Of a stretch of 64,000 nt of DNA, positions 63,535 to 64,000 are shown piece by piece. Source of the DNA: Apostichopus japonicus (lineage: Eukaryota > Echinodermata > Holothuroidea > Aspidochirotida > Stichopodidae); contig NC_092568.1 of NCBI RefSeq assembly GCF_037975245.1, positions 32,272,501-32,336,500 on the forward strand, read 5' to 3'. The first letter of the stretch is position 1; every line of letters starts with the position of its first letter. The notes under the pieces are model-generated. The model saw nothing but the letters and a program-made list of their open reading frames with translations, ran no database searches and had not been told where the DNA came from. Position numbers and translations under genes: made by a program.

Positions 63535-63720
63535 ATGGTCTACAAATGCCTCCAAAAGGCCGCCCGAAACCCACAAAGTCCAACGTCAAAGCAAAAGCAA
63601 CTGCATATGTTTATACTGAAGAACAGCAATCCCCTCATAGGAAAAATCTTCGAATTGTCGGATACCCAGTTCTTTTTTTATTCGGCCTACTGCGGTTTCT
63701 TCTCTTCCAGTTTTGGGTAA
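63535..63720 (+). promoter_or_regulatory. Upstream ORF overlapping the spastin start
   Basis: An ATG at 63535 in a strong context (A at -3, G at +4) opens a 61-codon frame that overlaps the spastin frame out of phase and ends at 63720. It lies only 11 nt before the spastin ATG, whose context is weak (C at -3, C at +4). It could reduce use of the first spastin start. Its peptide shows no known motif. Confidence 0.55.
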
Positions 63721-63924
63721 CACTCGCACCGTATGTTTGTAAAAATAACTTTTTACAGACCCCTCGAACGGAGGTCACAGATTCAGAAAATCTGACTATG
63801 GCAGAGGAAAATACAAACGCAAGTCAGGGCGAAAGCGAACCATCGTTGGTAAGACAACGATACCACCACAAGAAGGCATTTGAGCTCATATCACAGGCCC
63901 TTCAGGTTGACGAATCTAAAACTG
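63546..63924 (+). CDS. SPAST: Spastin, first coding exon (gene continues beyond window)
   Basis: Spastin is an AAA ATPase that severs microtubules at ER, endosome and midbody membranes. This exon encodes about 126 residues: a basic, proline-rich start (MPPKGRPKPTK), then SPHRKNLRIVGYPVLF and a leucine/phenylalanine-rich hydrophobic hairpin (residues ~33-62) that inserts in the ER membrane, an acidic linker, and the beginning of the MIT domain (HHKKAFELISQALQVDE). SPHRKNL before the hairpin and the KAFELIS-ALQVDE motif correspond to the equivalents in vertebrate spastin. The exon ends at a GTAGGA donor (63925), about where the human first exon ends. Met85 (63798) sits after the hairpin, in a strong start context, much like the second human start Met87. 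The ATPase domain lies outside the window. Confidence 0.88.
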
Positions 63925-64000
63925 GTAGGAACTATTTTGCAATATTTATGTTTCCAGACTGCCTAGCGTTAGAACTAGGAAGGCCTAGGCTAGCTTAGGC

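Overview
This 64 kb window is eukaryotic and AT-rich. The protein-level clues point to a marine invertebrate deuterostome, most likely an echinoderm and possibly a sea cucumber: vertebrate-style 13-exon CYP3-type P450 genes, a spastin first exon, and a Gmr1-type LTR retrotransposon. The species call is inference. There are no bacterial-style operons.

Layout. 1-2.4 kb holds nothing assignable. 2.4-9.65 kb is a ~182-bp satellite array split by a very young LTR retrotransposon (2900-9248). Its two 449-bp LTRs look identical, it is flanked by CTATC target duplications, and it carries one intact 1432-aa gag-pol ORF in which integrase lies before reverse transcriptase. At 9995-10458 is a 5'-truncated LINE tail. 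10.7-27.9 kb is a complete 13-exon cytochrome P450 gene (P450-A, minus strand, 508 aa). 27.9-38 kb is intergenic, with a foldback-like pair of inverted minisatellite arrays (32.3-33.9 kb) and a LINE relic (36.8-37.5 kb). 38.07-50.56 kb is a second complete 13-exon P450 gene (P450-B, minus strand, 506 aa), a tandem paralog with the same intron positions and phases. 50.6-53.2 kb contains a LINE relic, a tRNA-derived SINE-like repeat and a long (TA)n tract. 53.3-61.97 kb is a decayed LINE (ORF1 with three CCHC knuckles; ORF2 with APE endonuclease and RT). Its endonuclease is split by a 4.1-kb DNA transposon (55301-59433) with TA target duplication, which carries a triplicated exon-like segment. 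62-63 kb holds a second SINE copy and a hAT-like MITE. 63.5 kb to the end is exon 1 of a spastin gene on the plus strand, running off the window.

The P450 pair is the only complete host gene content. Both proteins keep the N-terminal anchor, the WxxxR and ExxR motifs and the heme-cysteine loop, so both should be membrane monooxygenases. The rest is mostly mobile DNA at different stages: an intact young LTR element, a nested DNA transposon that dates relative to its LINE host, and elements sitting directly beside two splice donors of P450-B. The most unusual items are the integrase-first Gmr1-like element inside a satellite, two repeats with a U2-snRNA-like 5' head (one with an Sm-like site and terminal hairpin), the foldback-like arrays, and the start-codon layout of the spastin exon.
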